DNA of 64,000 bases from Sphingomonas gilva (GCF_003515075.1 NZ_QWLV01000002.1:1-64000); one strand, 5' to 3'. Shown: positions 15,899 through 27,832, counted from the stretch's first letter. A program made the numbers and translations. Notes: a model not told the origin generated them from the sequence alone.

Positions 15899-18001
15899 AT
15901 GCCAGATCATGTCAGCCGCGCCGGCCTTTCGGTCGCCCCGGTTCTTGCCGATTTCATCGAGACGAAGGCGCTCACCGGCACCGGCATCGCGCCGGACGGC
16001 TTCTGGACGGGCGCGGCGGAGATCTTCGCGCGGTTCGCGCCGGAGAACCGCGCGCTGCTGGCCAGGCGCGACGAGATCCAGGCGAGGCTAGACGCGTGGC
16101 ATGCCGCCAATCCGGGTCCGATCACCGACCAGGCGGCGTATCAGGGCTATCTGCGCGAGATCGGCTATCTCGCGCCCGAGCCGGCGCCGTTCACCATCGG
16201 CACCGAGAATGTCGACCCAGAGATCGCGCGGATGGCGGGGCCGCAGCTCGTCGTCCCCTCCTTGAACGCCCGCTTCGCCCTCAATGCCGCCAACGCGCGC
16301 TGGGGCAGCCTGTACGACGCGCTGTACGGCACCGATGCGCTGCCCGGCGCAGCCAGGCCGGGCGGCTATGACGCGGAACGCGGCGCCGAGGTGATCGCGC
16401 GCGCAAAGGCGCTGCTCGACGAGATCGCGCCGCTTGCGCAAGGCAGCTGGGCCGACTGGACCGGCGGCGATCCCGAGCTGGCCGACGAATCGCTGCAGGC
16501 GGGGATGCGCGGGGCCAATCCGCTGCTGAGGCATCACGGGCTGCATATCGAGCTGGTGATCGACCGCGACCATCCGATCGGCCGCGACGATCCGGCGGGG
16601 ATCGCCGACGCCGTCCTGGAAGCGGCGCTGACGACGATCATCGACATGGAGGATTCGGTCGCCGCGGTCGACGCCGAGGACAAGGTCGCCGCCTATGCCA
16701 ACTGGCTGGGGCTGATGCGCGGCGACCTGGCCGACACCTTCGACAAGGGCGGGCGGCAGGTGACGCGGACGCTGAACGCCGATCGCGACTATGTCGCGCG
16801 CGACGGCAGCCATGCGACCTTGCCCGGCCGCAGCCTGCTGTTCGTGCGCAATGTCGGCCATCTGATGACTACCCCAGCGGTCCGCCTGGCGGACGGATCG
16901 GAGGCGCCCGAGGGCATGCTCGACGCGATCGTCACCAGCCTGATCGGGCTGCACGACCTGAAGCACCTCGGAAAGCTCAGGAACAGCCGCGCGGGATCGA
17001 TCTATATCGTCAAGCCCAAGATGCACGGGCCCGAGGAAGCCGGTTTCACCAACCGCCTGTTCGACGCGGTGGAGGACCTGCTGGGGCTGGAACGCCATAC
17101 CATCAAGGTCGGCGTGATGGACGAGGAGCGGCGCACCTCCGCCAACCTCGCCGCGTGCATCCATGCGGTGAAGGACCGCATCGTCTTCATCAACACCGGC
17201 TTCCTCGACCGCACCGGCGACGAGATCCACACATCGATGCGCGCGGGTGCGATGATCCCCAAGGGGGAGATCAAGGCGAGCGACTGGATCGCCGCCTATG
17301 AGGATCGCAACGTCCGCATCGGTCTGGCCTGCGGGCTTTCGGGCCGCGCGCAGATCGGCAAGGGGATGTGGGCCGCGCCCGACCGGATGGGCGACATGAT
17401 CGAGCAGAAGATCGGCCATCCACGCAGCGGCGCCAACACCGCCTGGGTGCCCAGCCCCACCGCCGCGACGCTGCACGCGCTGCATTATCACCAGATCGAC
17501 GTGTTCGCCCGCCAGCGCGCGATAAAGGGCGAAGCGGTCCCCGGTCTCGACCGGCTGCTGACCATTCCGGTCGCCGCGGGGCGCAACTGGACGCCTGACG
17601 AGGTGCGCCGCGAGCTCGACAACAATGCGCAAGGGATACTCGGCTATGTCGTGCGCTGGATCGATCAGGGCGTCGGCTGCTCCAAGGTGCCCGACATCAA
17701 CGATATCGGGCTGATGGAGGACCGCGCGACGCTGCGCATCTCATCGCAGGCGATCGCCAACTGGCTGCTGCACGGCGTGTGCACCGCCGAGGAGGTGGAC
17801 GCGGCGTTCGAGCGCATGGCGGCGAAGGTCGATGCGCAGAATGCGGGCGATCCGCTGTACCGGCCGATGGCGGGCAACGCGGCGACGAGCATGGCCTATC
17901 AGGCCGCGCGCGCGCTGGTGTTCGAAGGCGTGGACCAGCCCAACGGCTATACCGAACCGCTGCTGCATGCGTGGCGGGCCAAGGCGAAGGCGCGGGGGTG
18001 A
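15899..18001 (+). CDS. glcB: Malate synthase G
   Basis: At 700 aa this is the G isoform, condensing glyoxylate with acetyl-CoA to malate. Motifs include [47 protein letters not shown] and the C-terminal [17 protein letters not shown] with the catalytic Asp region. The ATG at 15899 follows GTGAGGG, and the reading frame's earlier GTG is discounted. It may let the cell use acetyl units from tyrosine-derived acetoacetate, but isocitrate lyase is not in the window. Confidence 0.97.
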   Translation: MPDHVSRAGLSVAPVLADFIETKALTGTGIAPDGFWTGAAEIFARFAPENRALLARRDEIQARLDAWHAANPGPITDQAAYQGYLREIGYLAPEPAPFTIGTENVDPEIARMAGPQLVVPSLNARFALNAANARWGSLYDALYGTDALPGAARPGGYDAERGAEVIARAKALLDEIAPLAQGSWADWTGGDPELADESLQAGMRGANPLLRHHGLHIELVIDRDHPIGRDDPAGIADAVLEAALTTIIDMEDSVAAVDAEDKVAAYANWLGLMRGDLADTFDKGGRQVTRTLNADRDYVARDGSHATLPGRSLLFVRNVGHLMTTPAVRLADGSEAPEGMLDAIVTSLIGLHDLKHLGKLRNSRAGSIYIVKPKMHGPEEAGFTNRLFDAVEDLLGLERHTIKVGVMDEERRTSANLAACIHAVKDRIVFINTGFLDRTGDEIHTSMRAGAMIPKGEIKASDWIAAYEDRNVRIGLACGLSGRAQIGKGMWAAPDRMGDMIEQKIGHPRSGANTAWVPSPTAATLHALHYHQIDVFARQRAIKGEAVPGLDRLLTIPVAAGRNWTPDEVRRELDNNAQGILGYVVRWIDQGVGCSKVPDINDIGLMEDRATLRISSQAIANWLLHGVCTAEEVDAAFERMAAKVDAQNAGDPLYRPMAGNAATSMAYQAARALVFEGVDQPNGYTEPLLHAWRAKAKARG

Positions 18002-18027
18002 GTTCGTCCGCTCATTATCTCAGCGTC

Positions 18028-18118
18028 CGTCGCCCCTGCGAAGGCAGGGGCCGCTGGGTTTGTGGCACATCCAGTACCGCGTATGCCGACTGAGGCCCCT
18101 GCCTTCGCAGGGGCGACG
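18028..18118. repeat. Family-A inverted repeat, copy 3
   Basis: Arms 18028-18052 and 18094-18118, perfectly complementary over CGTCGCCCCTGCGAAGGCAG and beyond. The centre holds the conserved GGGTTTGTGGCACAT block. It lies between the convergent glcB and ClC stops. Confidence 0.9.
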
Positions 18119-18138
18119 GCTATTCTTCGGAACAAGAC

Positions 18139-19908
18139 CTAGAACCGCGAGCGGACCTTTTCGCTGTGCTGCTGTCCCGCCCGCACGCGGAGCATGTCGT
18201 GGCGGGCGACGAGGCCGACCAGCTTGCGCGTGGCGCGGTCGACGACCGGCATTCGGCCGTAATCGGCCGCGATCATGCGGTCCGCGACCTCGCCGATCAG
18301 GTCATCGGGGCACGCCACCGCGAGCGAGGCGTCGGACATGCTTTCGGCGAGCGTCGCATCGGCGAGCTCGGGCTCTCCGCGCCAGCGCAGCGCGTCGCTG
18401 CGCGAGACCATGCCGACGGGGCGGCCTTCGCCATCGACCACCGGGTATGAACGGTGCAGCGCCGCGCTTTCGAAGAAGGCCACCGCATCGCGGACCGGCA
18501 TGTCCTGGGGCAGGGTCTCGACCGGCGCGACCATGATCTCCGAAACCGGGGTCAGCTCGATCGGGTTGACGCCGTATTCCTGGAGGACGTGACGCCCGCG
18601 CCGGGCGATCTTCTCGGTCAGGATCGATCGCTTGCTGATCAGGATCGTCACGGCATAGGCGGCTGCGGCCGCCGCCAATGTCGCGGGCAGCGCCTCGAAC
18701 CGGCCGGTCAGCTCGACGGCGAACAGCGCGCCGGTGAGCGGCGCGCGCATCGCGCCGGCGAGGATTCCGGCCATGCCGAGCAGCGCCCAGAAGCCGGGGC
18801 TTCCGGGGAGGAACTGCCCCTCCAGACAGCCGAGCGCGCCGCCGAGGATCAGGAGCGGCGCGACCACGCCGCCCGAGGTGCCCGATCCCAGCGCGATCAG
18901 CCAGACCACCGCCTTGACCACGAGCAGCAGCAGCAACGCGCGCACGATCATGTCGCCGTCGAGCAGCGCCTGGATGGTGCCATAGCCCGCGCCGAGCACG
19001 CGCGGGTCCAGAACCCCGCCCAGCCCGACCGCGACCGCGCCCAGCGCCGGCCACCACATCCAGTGGACCCGCAGGCGGTGGAACAGATCCTCTATCCGGT
19101 AGAGCATCGCGGACAGCCCCGCCGCCTGCGCGCCCGCGAGCGCGCCGACGCCGATCGCCAGCGCGATCACCGCCGCCGTGACCGGCATCGCCGAGGCGAA
19201 GGGGAACAGCGCGCCCTGATCGATCAGCAGGGGCCGCCAGGCGATCGCGACCAGCGCGCCGACCACCACAGGCACGAAGCTGCGCGGCTTCCATTCGAAC
19301 AGCAGCACCTCGACCGCGAGCAGCACCGCGGCGACGGGCGTGCCGAAGATCGCGGTCATCCCCGCCGCGGCGCCCGCGACCAGCAGCGTCTTGCGCTCCG
19401 CCGCGGTCAGGTGGAAGCATTGCGCGAACAGCGATCCGATCGCGCCGCCGGTCATGATGATCGGCCCTTCGGCGCCGAACGGGCCGCCGCTGCCGATCGA
19501 GATCGCCGAAGAGACGGGCTTGAGCACCGCGACCTTCGCCGACAGCCTGCTTTCGCCGTAGAGGATGGTCTCGATCGCCTCCGGGATGCCGTGGCCGCGG
19601 ATCTTCTCCGAACCGTAGCGGGCGATCAGACCGACGATCAGGCTGCCGATCACCGGGATGGCGACGCCGGCGAGGCCGACGGTGGTATCGGCGATATCGG
19701 TTTCGGCGACCGACAGCCGGCCGAACCAGGCGAGGTTGGTCACCAGCGCGATCAGCTTGAGCAGCAGCCAAGCCGCGAAGGCGCCGCCGGTGCCGACCAC
19801 GACCGCCATCGCCGCGAGCAGCAGCACGCGGCGATCGGTGGTGAAATCGCCGCGGCGGGCGCTGGGCTGGGCCGCATCGCTGCCGCCACGCAAGTGGATG
19901 CCTTGCAC
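18139..19908 (-). CDS. ClC-family chloride channel/antiporter with CBS domains
   Basis: 589 aa. The ClC membrane core spans about residues 30-430. The selectivity motifs are GSGGPFGAEGPI (variant of GSGIPE plus GREGP regions) and GSGTSGGVVAPLLILGGALG. Two CBS domains close the protein (from about residue 455, ...VSEIMVAPVETLP... and ...ATLAESMSDASLAV...). The start is a GTG with GGAGTAAC directly upstream. CBS modules usually sense adenine nucleotides. Whether it is a channel or H+ antiporter depends on the gating glutamate; GAEGP retains it. Confidence 0.92.
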   Translation of the reverse strand: MQGIHLRGGSDAAQPSARRGDFTTDRRVLLLAAMAVVVGTGGAFAAWLLLKLIALVTNLAWFGRLSVAETDIADTTVGLAGVAIPVIGSLIVGLIARYGSEKIRGHGIPEAIETILYGESRLSAKVAVLKPVSSAISIGSGGPFGAEGPIIMTGGAIGSLFAQCFHLTAAERKTLLVAGAAAGMTAIFGTPVAAVLLAVEVLLFEWKPRSFVPVVVGALVAIAWRPLLIDQGALFPFASAMPVTAAVIALAIGVGALAGAQAAGLSAMLYRIEDLFHRLRVHWMWWPALGAVAVGLGGVLDPRVLGAGYGTIQALLDGDMIVRALLLLLVVKAVVWLIALGSGTSGGVVAPLLILGGALGCLEGQFLPGSPGFWALLGMAGILAGAMRAPLTGALFAVELTGRFEALPATLAAAAAAYAVTILISKRSILTEKIARRGRHVLQEYGVNPIELTPVSEIMVAPVETLPQDMPVRDAVAFFESAALHRSYPVVDGEGRPVGMVSRSDALRWRGEPELADATLAESMSDASLAVACPDDLIGEVADRMIAADYGRMPVVDRATRKLVGLVARHDMLRVRAGQQHSEKVRSRF

Positions 19909-19995
19909 AGTTACTCCGAAAGAAGCGAGGGATGCGAGGCTAGTATGCCCGACGGCCGCAGATAACAATGCCGGCGGCGGCGCGCGGGCGCCCGG

Positions 19996-20781
19996 TCAAT
20001 CGAGCCGTTGCAGCTCGATCTTGCGGAATTCGACCGGGTGGCCCTCGCTCTGCAGCGCGATATAGCCGCGGGTCAGCTTCAGCATGCCGCCCATCGCGGC
20101 GATGCGCGGCTTGGCATCGGCATCCGCCGGGTCGAGCTCGGCATGGTCGTAGCGGAGGACGGCCTCGCCATCGATGCGGTGGGTGATCTTCCCGTCCGGC
20201 AGCACCTCTATCTCCGCCCGGGTCCAGCGGCCGACGGGCATCAGCGGCGAGGACGACAGGATGCAGTGCCGCGGATCAAGCTTGCCGTCGATATGGACGG
20301 TGGTGCCCGGCGTGCAGAGATTCCCGCTCGGTTCGCGCGTCGGCCGCGGAACGGCGAGCAGCTGCATTTCGAGGCTGACGGGGAAGGCCTGGTCGCGGCG
20401 CATCGTCTCGGGCGGCTGGGCGTGGAACATCACGCCGCTGTTGGTGTGCTGCCAGACCTTCACGCCGGGCAGCGTGTCGCCGAACAGGCGGTATTCGAAC
20501 CGCAGGCGATAGGCGCCGAGCGGCTCCTTCCAGAACAGGTGGCCGAACTCGCCCTCGAAGCGCGGATAGTTGGCGTGGGATATGCGGATCGCGCCGTCGT
20601 GCACGACGAACATGGCGAGCGGGTCCTCGCCGACCGCGCGGCCGGTGATCTTCGGGGTCCAGCCATCGAGCGTCCTGCCGTCGAATATCGGCTGCCACCG
20701 GGGCTCCGGCGCGGCGCCGAGCAGCGCCAGCAGGGGGAGGAAGGCCAGCGCCTTCGCGGCTCGCTTGCCGAACATGTCCAT
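19996..20781 (-). CDS. Exported DUF1080 (3-keto-disaccharide hydrolase-like) protein
   Basis: A 261-aa exported protein: signal peptide about residues 1-22 (AKALAFLPLLALLGAAP), then a concanavalin-like beta-sandwich with the family opening WQPIFDGRTLDGWTPK, SHANYPRFEGEF and NSGVMFHAQPP. DUF1080 proteins cleave or bind 3-keto-glucosides and related sugars. GGGGGAC precedes the chosen ATG. It follows fghA by 10 bp on the same strand, so it is the tail of the formaldehyde operon by position, though the functional tie is unclear. Confidence 0.85.
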   Translation of the reverse strand: MDMFGKRAAKALAFLPLLALLGAAPEPRWQPIFDGRTLDGWTPKITGRAVGEDPLAMFVVHDGAIRISHANYPRFEGEFGHLFWKEPLGAYRLRFEYRLFGDTLPGVKVWQHTNSGVMFHAQPPETMRRDQAFPVSLEMQLLAVPRPTREPSGNLCTPGTTVHIDGKLDPRHCILSSSPLMPVGRWTRAEIEVLPDGKITHRIDGEAVLRYDHAELDPADADAKPRIAAMGGMLKLTRGYIALQSEGHPVEFRKIELQRLD

Positions 20782-20791
20782 TATCGTCCCC

Positions 20792-21634
20792 CTATCGCCG
20801 CAGCCGCTCCGCATGCCATTCGATATGGCTGCGCATGAAGCTGCCGATGAAATAATAGCTGTGATCGTAGCCCGGCTGGATGCGGAGCGTGAGGTCGATG
20901 CCGGCCTCGCGGCAGGCGGCCTCGAGCAGCTCGGGCTTGAGCTGTTCCTTTAGGAAGACGTCGGCGTCACCCTGATCGACCAGCAGCTCCTTCACCCGCG
21001 CGCCTTCGCGGATGAGCGTGCAGGCGTCGTAGAGGCGCCACGCCTCGCGGTCCGCGCCGAGATAGCCGGAGAGCGCCTTTTCGCCCCAGGGGCAGTTGGT
21101 GGGCGACGCGATCGGCGCGAAGGCCGACACGCTTTTGAAGCGATCGGGATTGCGCAGCGCGATGGTGAGCGCGCCGTGGCCGCCCATCGAATGGCCGGTG
21201 ATCGACTGGCGCTGCATGTCCGCGCAGGCGAATTCGCGCGCGATCAGGCCGGGCAGTTCCTCCTCGATGTACGATTTCATGCGGAAATGCTCGGCCCAGG
21301 GCGCTTCGGTCGCATCGACGTAGAAGCCCGCGCCCTGGCCGAAGTCGTAGGCATCGTCGTCGGGCACGCCTTCGCCGCGCGGGCTGGTGTCCGGGGCGAC
21401 GAAGATGACGCCGTGATCGACGCAGGCGCGGCGATATTCGCCCTTGTCGGTGACGTTGGCGTGGGTGCAGGTGAGGCCCGAGAGATACCAGAGCACCGGC
21501 AGCTTCGCGCCGTCCTCGTGCGGGGGGACGAAGACCGAGAAGGTCATCGGCGTGCCGGTGACGGCGGAGGCGTGGCGGTACACGCCCTGCGTGCCGCCGA
21601 ACGCCCTGGCCTCGCTCACCGTTTCCATGCTCAT
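20792..21634 (-). CDS. fghA: S-formylglutathione hydrolase
   Basis: This 280-aa esterase-D-type serine hydrolase releases formate and glutathione from S-formylglutathione. Seen: LPVLWYLSGLTCTHANVTDKGEY, the nucleophile motif TGHSMGGHGAL, the acid in DQGDADVFL, and the histidine in QPGYDHSYYFI. Its start overlaps the purU stop by 4 nt. With frmA upstream it completes formaldehyde oxidation to formate. Confidence 0.96.
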   Translation of the reverse strand: MSMETVSEARAFGGTQGVYRHASAVTGTPMTFSVFVPPHEDGAKLPVLWYLSGLTCTHANVTDKGEYRRACVDHGVIFVAPDTSPRGEGVPDDDAYDFGQGAGFYVDATEAPWAEHFRMKSYIEEELPGLIAREFACADMQRQSITGHSMGGHGALTIALRNPDRFKSVSAFAPIASPTNCPWGEKALSGYLGADREAWRLYDACTLIREGARVKELLVDQGDADVFLKEQLKPELLEAACREAGIDLTLRIQPGYDHSYYFIGSFMRSHIEWHAERLRR

Positions 21635-22470
21635 CGAAACACCACCGTCCTGTTGCCGTTCAAGAGAACGCGCCGCTCGCCGATCCAGGCGACCGCGCGG
21701 GCGAGCACCTGCGCCTCTATGTCGCGGCCGATGCGGATCATGTCCTCGACCGAGGCGCGGTGATCGACGCGCTCCACCGCCTGCTCGATGATCGGGCCCT
21801 CGTCGAGATCGCTGGTGACGAAATGCGCGGTCGCGCCGATCAGCTTCACCCCGCGTTCGTGCGCGCGGTGATAGGGCCGCGCGCCCTTGAAGCCCGGCAG
21901 GAAGCTGTGATGGATGTTGATGCAGCGCCCCGCCAGCCGCTCGACCAAAGCGGGCGACAACACCTGCATGTAGCGGGCGAGGACGAGATAGTCGGCGTCC
22001 GCCATCAGCGCATCGAGCGCGGCCTCCTGGCTTCCGCGGGTGTCCTCGTTCACGGGCAGGTGGTGGAAGGGCAGGCCGTGCCATTCGACCAGCGGGCGGA
22101 GCGTCTGGTGGTTGGAGACGACGCCCGCGACCTCGACCGGCAAGGCGCCGGTCTGGCGGCGGTGGAGCAAGTCGTTCAGGCAGTGCGAGCCCTTCGACAC
22201 CGCGATCAGCACGCGCGGGCGGTCCTCGGCGCGGGTCAGCGACCAGTCGAAGCCGAAGCGATCGGCCACCGGGGCCAGCGCCGCGCGCGGATCGCCGCCG
22301 CCGGTGAAGGCGAGGCGCATGAAGAAGCGCCCCGTCTCCAGATCGGCATATTGCTGGCTGTCGAGGATGAACCCGCCGATCGCCGCGAGCGCGCCGGTGA
22401 CGCCCGCGACGATGCCGACGCGGTCTTCACAGGTGAGCGTCAGGACGTGGGCGTCGCGGGTATCGGCCAT
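21631..22470 (-). CDS. purU: Formyltetrahydrofolate deformylase
   Basis: A 279-aa enzyme hydrolysing 10-formyl-THF to formate and THF. The N-terminal ACT domain (HVLTLTCEDRVGIVAGVTGALA) is followed by the formyltransferase fold with SKGSHCLNDLLHRR, VARYMQVLS and the catalytic INIHHSFLPGFKGA. It is flanked by 1-nt and 4-nt overlaps with its neighbours. Placement inside a formaldehyde operon suggests shared management of one-carbon units. Confidence 0.95.
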   Translation of the reverse strand: MADTRDAHVLTLTCEDRVGIVAGVTGALAAIGGFILDSQQYADLETGRFFMRLAFTGGGDPRAALAPVADRFGFDWSLTRAEDRPRVLIAVSKGSHCLNDLLHRRQTGALPVEVAGVVSNHQTLRPLVEWHGLPFHHLPVNEDTRGSQEAALDALMADADYLVLARYMQVLSPALVERLAGRCINIHHSFLPGFKGARPYHRAHERGVKLIGATAHFVTSDLDEGPIIEQAVERVDHRASVEDMIRIGRDIEAQVLARAVAWIGERRVLLNGNRTVVFR

Positions 22471-22850
22471 CAGGCGACGCGGTGCATCGCGCAGATCTTG
22501 TTGCCGCACGGATCGCGCAGATAGGCGAGATAGAGGCTGCCGAAGGCGCCCTCGCGGATGCCGGGCGGGTCTTCGATAGCGGTGCCGCCGGCGGCCAGCC
22601 CCGCCTCGTGCCAGGCGTCGGCGGCTTCGGGGTTGTCGGCGGCGAAGCCGATCGTGCCGCCATTGGCATGGCACGCCGGCTCACCGTCGATCGGCTTGGA
22701 CAGCATGAAGACGCCGCCATTGTGCATGTAGAAGACGCGGCCCTTGTCGTCCTCGCGGCCCGGCCGGCCGCCCAGCGCGGTGATCGTCGCATCGTAGAAT
22801 GCCCTGGACGCCGCCATGTCGTTGGCGCCGAGCATCACATGGCTGAACAT
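22470..22850 (-). CDS. VOC (glyoxalase/bleomycin-resistance) family protein
   Basis: 126 aa, a single VOC-fold unit: FSHVMLGANDMAASRAFYDA, then VFMLSKPIDG, NGGTIGFAA and the C-terminal strand YLAYLRDPCGNKICAMHRV. A His early in the chain and Glu/His near the ends could form a metal site. The reaction is not known. Position between frmA and purU, coupled by a TGATG overlap, hints at handling of a glutathione or formaldehyde adduct. Confidence 0.82.
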   Translation of the reverse strand: MFSHVMLGANDMAASRAFYDATITALGGRPGREDDKGRVFYMHNGGVFMLSKPIDGEPACHANGGTIGFAADNPEAADAWHEAGLAAGGTAIEDPPGIREGAFGSLYLAYLRDPCGNKICAMHRVA

Positions 22851-22872
22851 GTCAGTCTCTCCCCTGGTTGAT

Positions 22873-23985
<1,113 letters not shown>

Positions 23986-24067
23986 GCGATCACTCTCCTG
24001 CTATGGGCGTCCGGCGGGGCGCGTCACCCGGTTGCACCTCTCGCCCCGCCATGCCATCGCCGCCCGC

Positions 24068-24556
24068 ATGGCCGCAAGCGACCTTGCCGACAATTTCCGC
24101 CGCGCGATGCGCACGATCGCATCGACCGTGCATATCGTCACCATCCATGTCGACGGCACGCCGATGGGCATCACCGCGACGGCGGTGTCGAGCCTGGCGA
24201 TGGAGCCGCCCAGCCTGCTGGTGTGCATCAACGAACGCGCCGCGATCCATCAGGTGATCGGCACGCGCACGCATTTCTGCGTCAACGCGCTGCACCGCGA
24301 CGATGTGGAGCTGGCGCATCACTTCTCCGACTATCGCATGCGCGAGCTGCGCTTCCGCACCGGCACCTGGCTGACCGACGGCGAGGGCCCGCCGCGCCTG
24401 GCCCACGCCCAAGCCTCGATCGTCTGCGCGCTGAGGCAGGAGCACCGCTTCGGCACGCACAGCATCTTCATCGGCGAGGTCGAATCGGTCGCGGTGCGCG
24501 AGGACACCGATCCGCTGGTGTATCTGGATGGGGTGTTCGGGGGGTTTGGGGGTTAG
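24068..24556 (+). CDS. Flavin reductase-like FMN-binding protein
   Basis: A 162-aa split-barrel flavoprotein: AMRTIASTVHIVTIHVDGTPMGITATAVSSLAMEPPSLLVCIN is the FMN/phosphate region, followed by FCVNALHRDD and the C-terminal GEVESVAV. Members are NAD(P)H:flavin reductases that feed monooxygenases, often aromatic hydroxylases. No monooxygenase lies beside it. It diverges from frmA across 82 bp. Confidence 0.88.
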   Translation: MAASDLADNFRRAMRTIASTVHIVTIHVDGTPMGITATAVSSLAMEPPSLLVCINERAAIHQVIGTRTHFCVNALHRDDVELAHHFSDYRMRELRFRTGTWLTDGEGPPRLAHAQASIVCALRQEHRFGTHSIFIGEVESVAVREDTDPLVYLDGVFGGFGG

Positions 24557-24569
24557 TTCGCGGGTGCGT

Positions 24570-25055
24570 TCACTTCGCGGCCTTTGTTATTCGTCGAAAA
24601 AGCAGGAAATCTGCACCGCGCGGCTGTTCGATGAGCAACGTCCTGTCGGATCCTTGGCTGGCGCATTCGGCAACATGACTCCCCGATTCTCCACATAGCC
24701 AGGGAAGCCGGTCGCGCTCGTCCTGCGACACGTCGAGATGCTCCAAGATAGAGTAACGCTGCTGCCGCTCGGACCATCCTTGAAAGCATCGTTCGCCCTC
24801 TCGGACGCGCCAACTTGCAGCAAAATGCCCATCGCCTTCAACATCACGTAGACGCGTCACGCCCGAACACCCTGAAAGACCGAACTCACGCGATAGCTTC
24901 GCGGCATCCCGGTCGCTTACCGGCGTCTCCTTCTCGGCCACTGTCGTTGTCGGACGGGGTTCCCTTGTCTCGACCACGCGCTGTTCTGGCGCATCAGGCT
25001 GAGCGCAACCGCATGACATCGCGATGGCGATTATGATGATCGCGTGTTTCAACAT
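24570..25055 (-). CDS. Hypothetical lipoprotein
   Basis: 161 aa. The N-terminus LKHAIIIIAIAMSCGC is a lipoprotein signal with Cys near residues 15-17. A polar Thr/Pro/Glu stretch to about residue 50 is followed by a compact domain with four Cys (GCSG, RCFQG, LCGES, ECASQ), perhaps disulfide-bonded. I do not recognise the family. Base composition here is lower in GC than the neighbours (start region and C-terminal third), a mild sign of different origin. Confidence 0.7.
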   Translation of the reverse strand: MLKHAIIIIAIAMSCGCAQPDAPEQRVVETREPRPTTTVAEKETPVSDRDAAKLSREFGLSGCSGVTRLRDVEGDGHFAASWRVREGERCFQGWSERQQRYSILEHLDVSQDERDRLPWLCGESGSHVAECASQGSDRTLLIEQPRGADFLLFRRITKAAK

Positions 25056-25084
25056 GCGCCGGTCATTGTGATCAGCCTCCAAAT

Positions 25085-25609
25085 CTAGTCCAGCCGCCGC
25101 AGTTCGGCCGAGAATTGTTTCGCCTTTGCGACATAGTGCGCGGCGGAGGCCTTGAGGATCGCGCGCTGCGCCTCGTCTAGCGTGCGGATCGCCTTGGCGG
25201 GGGCGCCTACGATCAGGCTGTTGGGCTCGAACCGCTTGCCCTCGGTCACCAGCGCGCCCGCGCCGACGATGCAGCCGGTGGGGATCACCGCGTTGTTGAG
25301 CACGGTCGCCTTCATGCCGATCAGCGCCTCGTCCTCGATGGTGCAGCCGTGGAGCATGGCGTGATGCCCCACCGTCACGTCCGCGCCGACGGTGCAGGGC
25401 ACGCCGTAATCGGAGTGCAGCATCGCGCCTTCCTGGATGTTCGAACGGTTGCCGACCGAGATCACGGTGTTGTCCGCGCGGATGCACGCGCCGAACCACA
25501 CGCTCGCCTCATGCCCCAGCACCACCTCGCCGATCAGATCGGCGGAAGGCGCGACCCACGCGTCGAAGCCGAGCTGGGGGCGTTTGCCGGCGATTTCGTA
25601 GAGGGGCAT
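25085..25609 (-). CDS. Gamma-carbonic anhydrase family protein
   Basis: A 174-aa left-handed beta-helix of hexapeptide repeats. Zinc ligands are the histidines in AMLHSDYG and VGHHAMLHGC; the repeats run to IVGAPAKAIRTL, followed by the usual C-terminal helix. Relatives are carbonic anhydrases or PaaY/CaiE-like proteins; PaaY has thioesterase activity. The catalytic role here is not settled. Confidence 0.9.
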   Translation of the reverse strand: MPLYEIAGKRPQLGFDAWVAPSADLIGEVVLGHEASVWFGACIRADNTVISVGNRSNIQEGAMLHSDYGVPCTVGADVTVGHHAMLHGCTIEDEALIGMKATVLNNAVIPTGCIVGAGALVTEGKRFEPNSLIVGAPAKAIRTLDEAQRAILKASAAHYVAKAKQFSAELRRLD

Positions 25610-25628
25610 GGGGAGTTTCCCTTATTGA

Positions 25629-25732
25629 CTCCCCTCCCTGGATAGGGAGGGGCTGGGGGGTGGGTCGATGCCACAGACGATACGTTTGCGGAGAGGAACC
25701 CACCCCCGGCCCCTCCCTTTCAGGGAGGGGAG
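25629..25732. repeat. Family-C inverted repeat, copy 1
   Basis: CTCCCCTCCCTG at the left pairs with CAGGGAGGGGAG at the right, and the arms extend inward through CTGGGGGGTGGGTC / GAACCCACCCCCGG. It fills the 127-bp gap between the SDR gene's stop and the carbonic-anhydrase ATG. Confidence 0.85.
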
Positions 25733-25736
25733 GTGA

Positions 25737-26519
<783 letters not shown>

Positions 26520-26533
26520 TCTTTCTCCCTTTC

Positions 26534-26625
26534 CGTCGCCCCTGCGCAGGCAGGGGCCTCAGTCGGCAAGCGCAGGTGTCGTATGTGCCACAAACCCAGA
26601 GGCCCCTGCCTGCGCAGGAGCGACG
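26534..26625. repeat. Family-A inverted repeat, copy 4
   Basis: Arms CGTCGCCCCTGCGCAGGCAG (26534-) and 26601-26625. The centre is in the opposite orientation to copies 3, 5 and 6 (it reads CTCAGTCGGCA ... TGTGCCACAAACCCA). It separates the thiolase stop from the SDR start within one transcription direction. Confidence 0.88.
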
Positions 26626-26629
26626 GACA

Positions 26630-27832
26630 TTACGCCGCCTTCGCCTCCTCCACCGGCGCGTCGACCCGCTCGATGATGGTGACATTGGCGATGCCGCCGC
26701 CTTCGCACATCGTCTGGAGCCCGTAGCGGCCGCCGCGCTGCTCGAGCGCGTTGAGCAGGGTCGCCATCAGCTTGGTGCCCGACGCGCCGAGCGGATGGCC
26801 CAGCGCGATCGCGCCGCCGTTGACGTTGGTCTTCTCATGGGCAGCGCCGGTGTGCTTCATCCACGCCATCGGCACCGGCGCGAACGCCTCGTTGACCTCG
26901 GCGACGTCGATATCGTCGATGGTGAGGCCGGCCTTCTTCAGCGCCTTGTCGGTGGCGAACAACGGCTCTTCCAGCATGATCACCGGATCGCCCGCGGTGA
27001 CCGTCACGTTGACGATGCGCGCGCGGGGCTTGAGGCCGTATTTCCTGAGCGCATCGCCCGAGACGATCAGCACCGCGCTCGCCCCGTCGCAGATCTGGCT
27101 GGCGTTGGCGGCGGTGATCGCCCCGCCCTCCTGCAGCAGCTTGACGCCCTGGATGCCCTCCAGCGTCGCATCGGCGCGAACACCTTCGTCCGCGCTGTGC
27201 TTCGCCGGGCCTTCGGGCGTCTCGATATCGAGCGGGACGATCTCGTTGTCGAACCGGCCCTCCGCCGCCGCCCTGGCCGCGCGCCTGTGCGATTCGAGCG
27301 CATAGGCGTCGAGCTCGTCCTTGGAAAAGCCGTGCTTCCTGGCCACCATCTCGGCGCCGATGAACTGGCTGAACATGATGCCGGGGAATTTCTCCTCCAG
27401 CCGCGGCGACTTGTAGTTGCCCAGCCCCTCCTTGGCGTGGAACGCACCGGTCGAGCCCATCGGCACGCGCGTCATGCTCTCGACGCCCGCGGCGATCACC
27501 ACGTCCTGCGTGCCCGACATCACCGCCTGGGCGGCGAACTGCATCGCCTGCTGCGAGGATCCGCACTGGCGGTCGATGGTGACCGCGGGGACGCTGTCGG
27601 GCAGCTTGTGCGAGGCGAGCACGCAGTTGCGGCCGACCTGGAAGCTCTGCTGCCCGCCCTGCATGACGCAACCCATGATGACGTCATCGACGATGGCGCC
27701 GTCGATCCCGGTGCGCTCGACGATCGCGTCGAGCACCGCCGCGCCCATGTCCACCGGGTGGGTGCCGGCGAGCCGCCCCCCGCGCTTGCCGCCCGCGGTG
27801 CGCACCGCATCGACGATATAGGCCTCGGCCAT
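26630..27832 (-). CDS. Acetyl-CoA C-acyltransferase (thiolase)
   Basis: A 400-aa thiolase for the last step of beta-oxidation. Catalytic Cys in TIDRQCGSSQQAMQFAAQ, His in GAIALGHPLGASGTKL, and the C-terminal Cys in MCEGGGIANVTI. The ATG is preceded by AAGGAGAGCGAGA; the frame stays open more than 1 kb upstream but that part overlaps the aldehyde dehydrogenase gene and is a frame shadow. Broad degradative thiolase rather than the biosynthetic type, judged from context. Confidence 0.94.
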   Translation of the reverse strand: MAEAYIVDAVRTAGGKRGGRLAGTHPVDMGAAVLDAIVERTGIDGAIVDDVIMGCVMQGGQQSFQVGRNCVLASHKLPDSVPAVTIDRQCGSSQQAMQFAAQAVMSGTQDVVIAAGVESMTRVPMGSTGAFHAKEGLGNYKSPRLEEKFPGIMFSQFIGAEMVARKHGFSKDELDAYALESHRRAARAAAEGRFDNEIVPLDIETPEGPAKHSADEGVRADATLEGIQGVKLLQEGGAITAANASQICDGASAVLIVSGDALRKYGLKPRARIVNVTVTAGDPVIMLEEPLFATDKALKKAGLTIDDIDVAEVNEAFAPVPMAWMKHTGAAHEKTNVNGGAIALGHPLGASGTKLMATLLNALEQRGGRYGLQTMCEGGGIANVTIIERVDAPVEEAKAA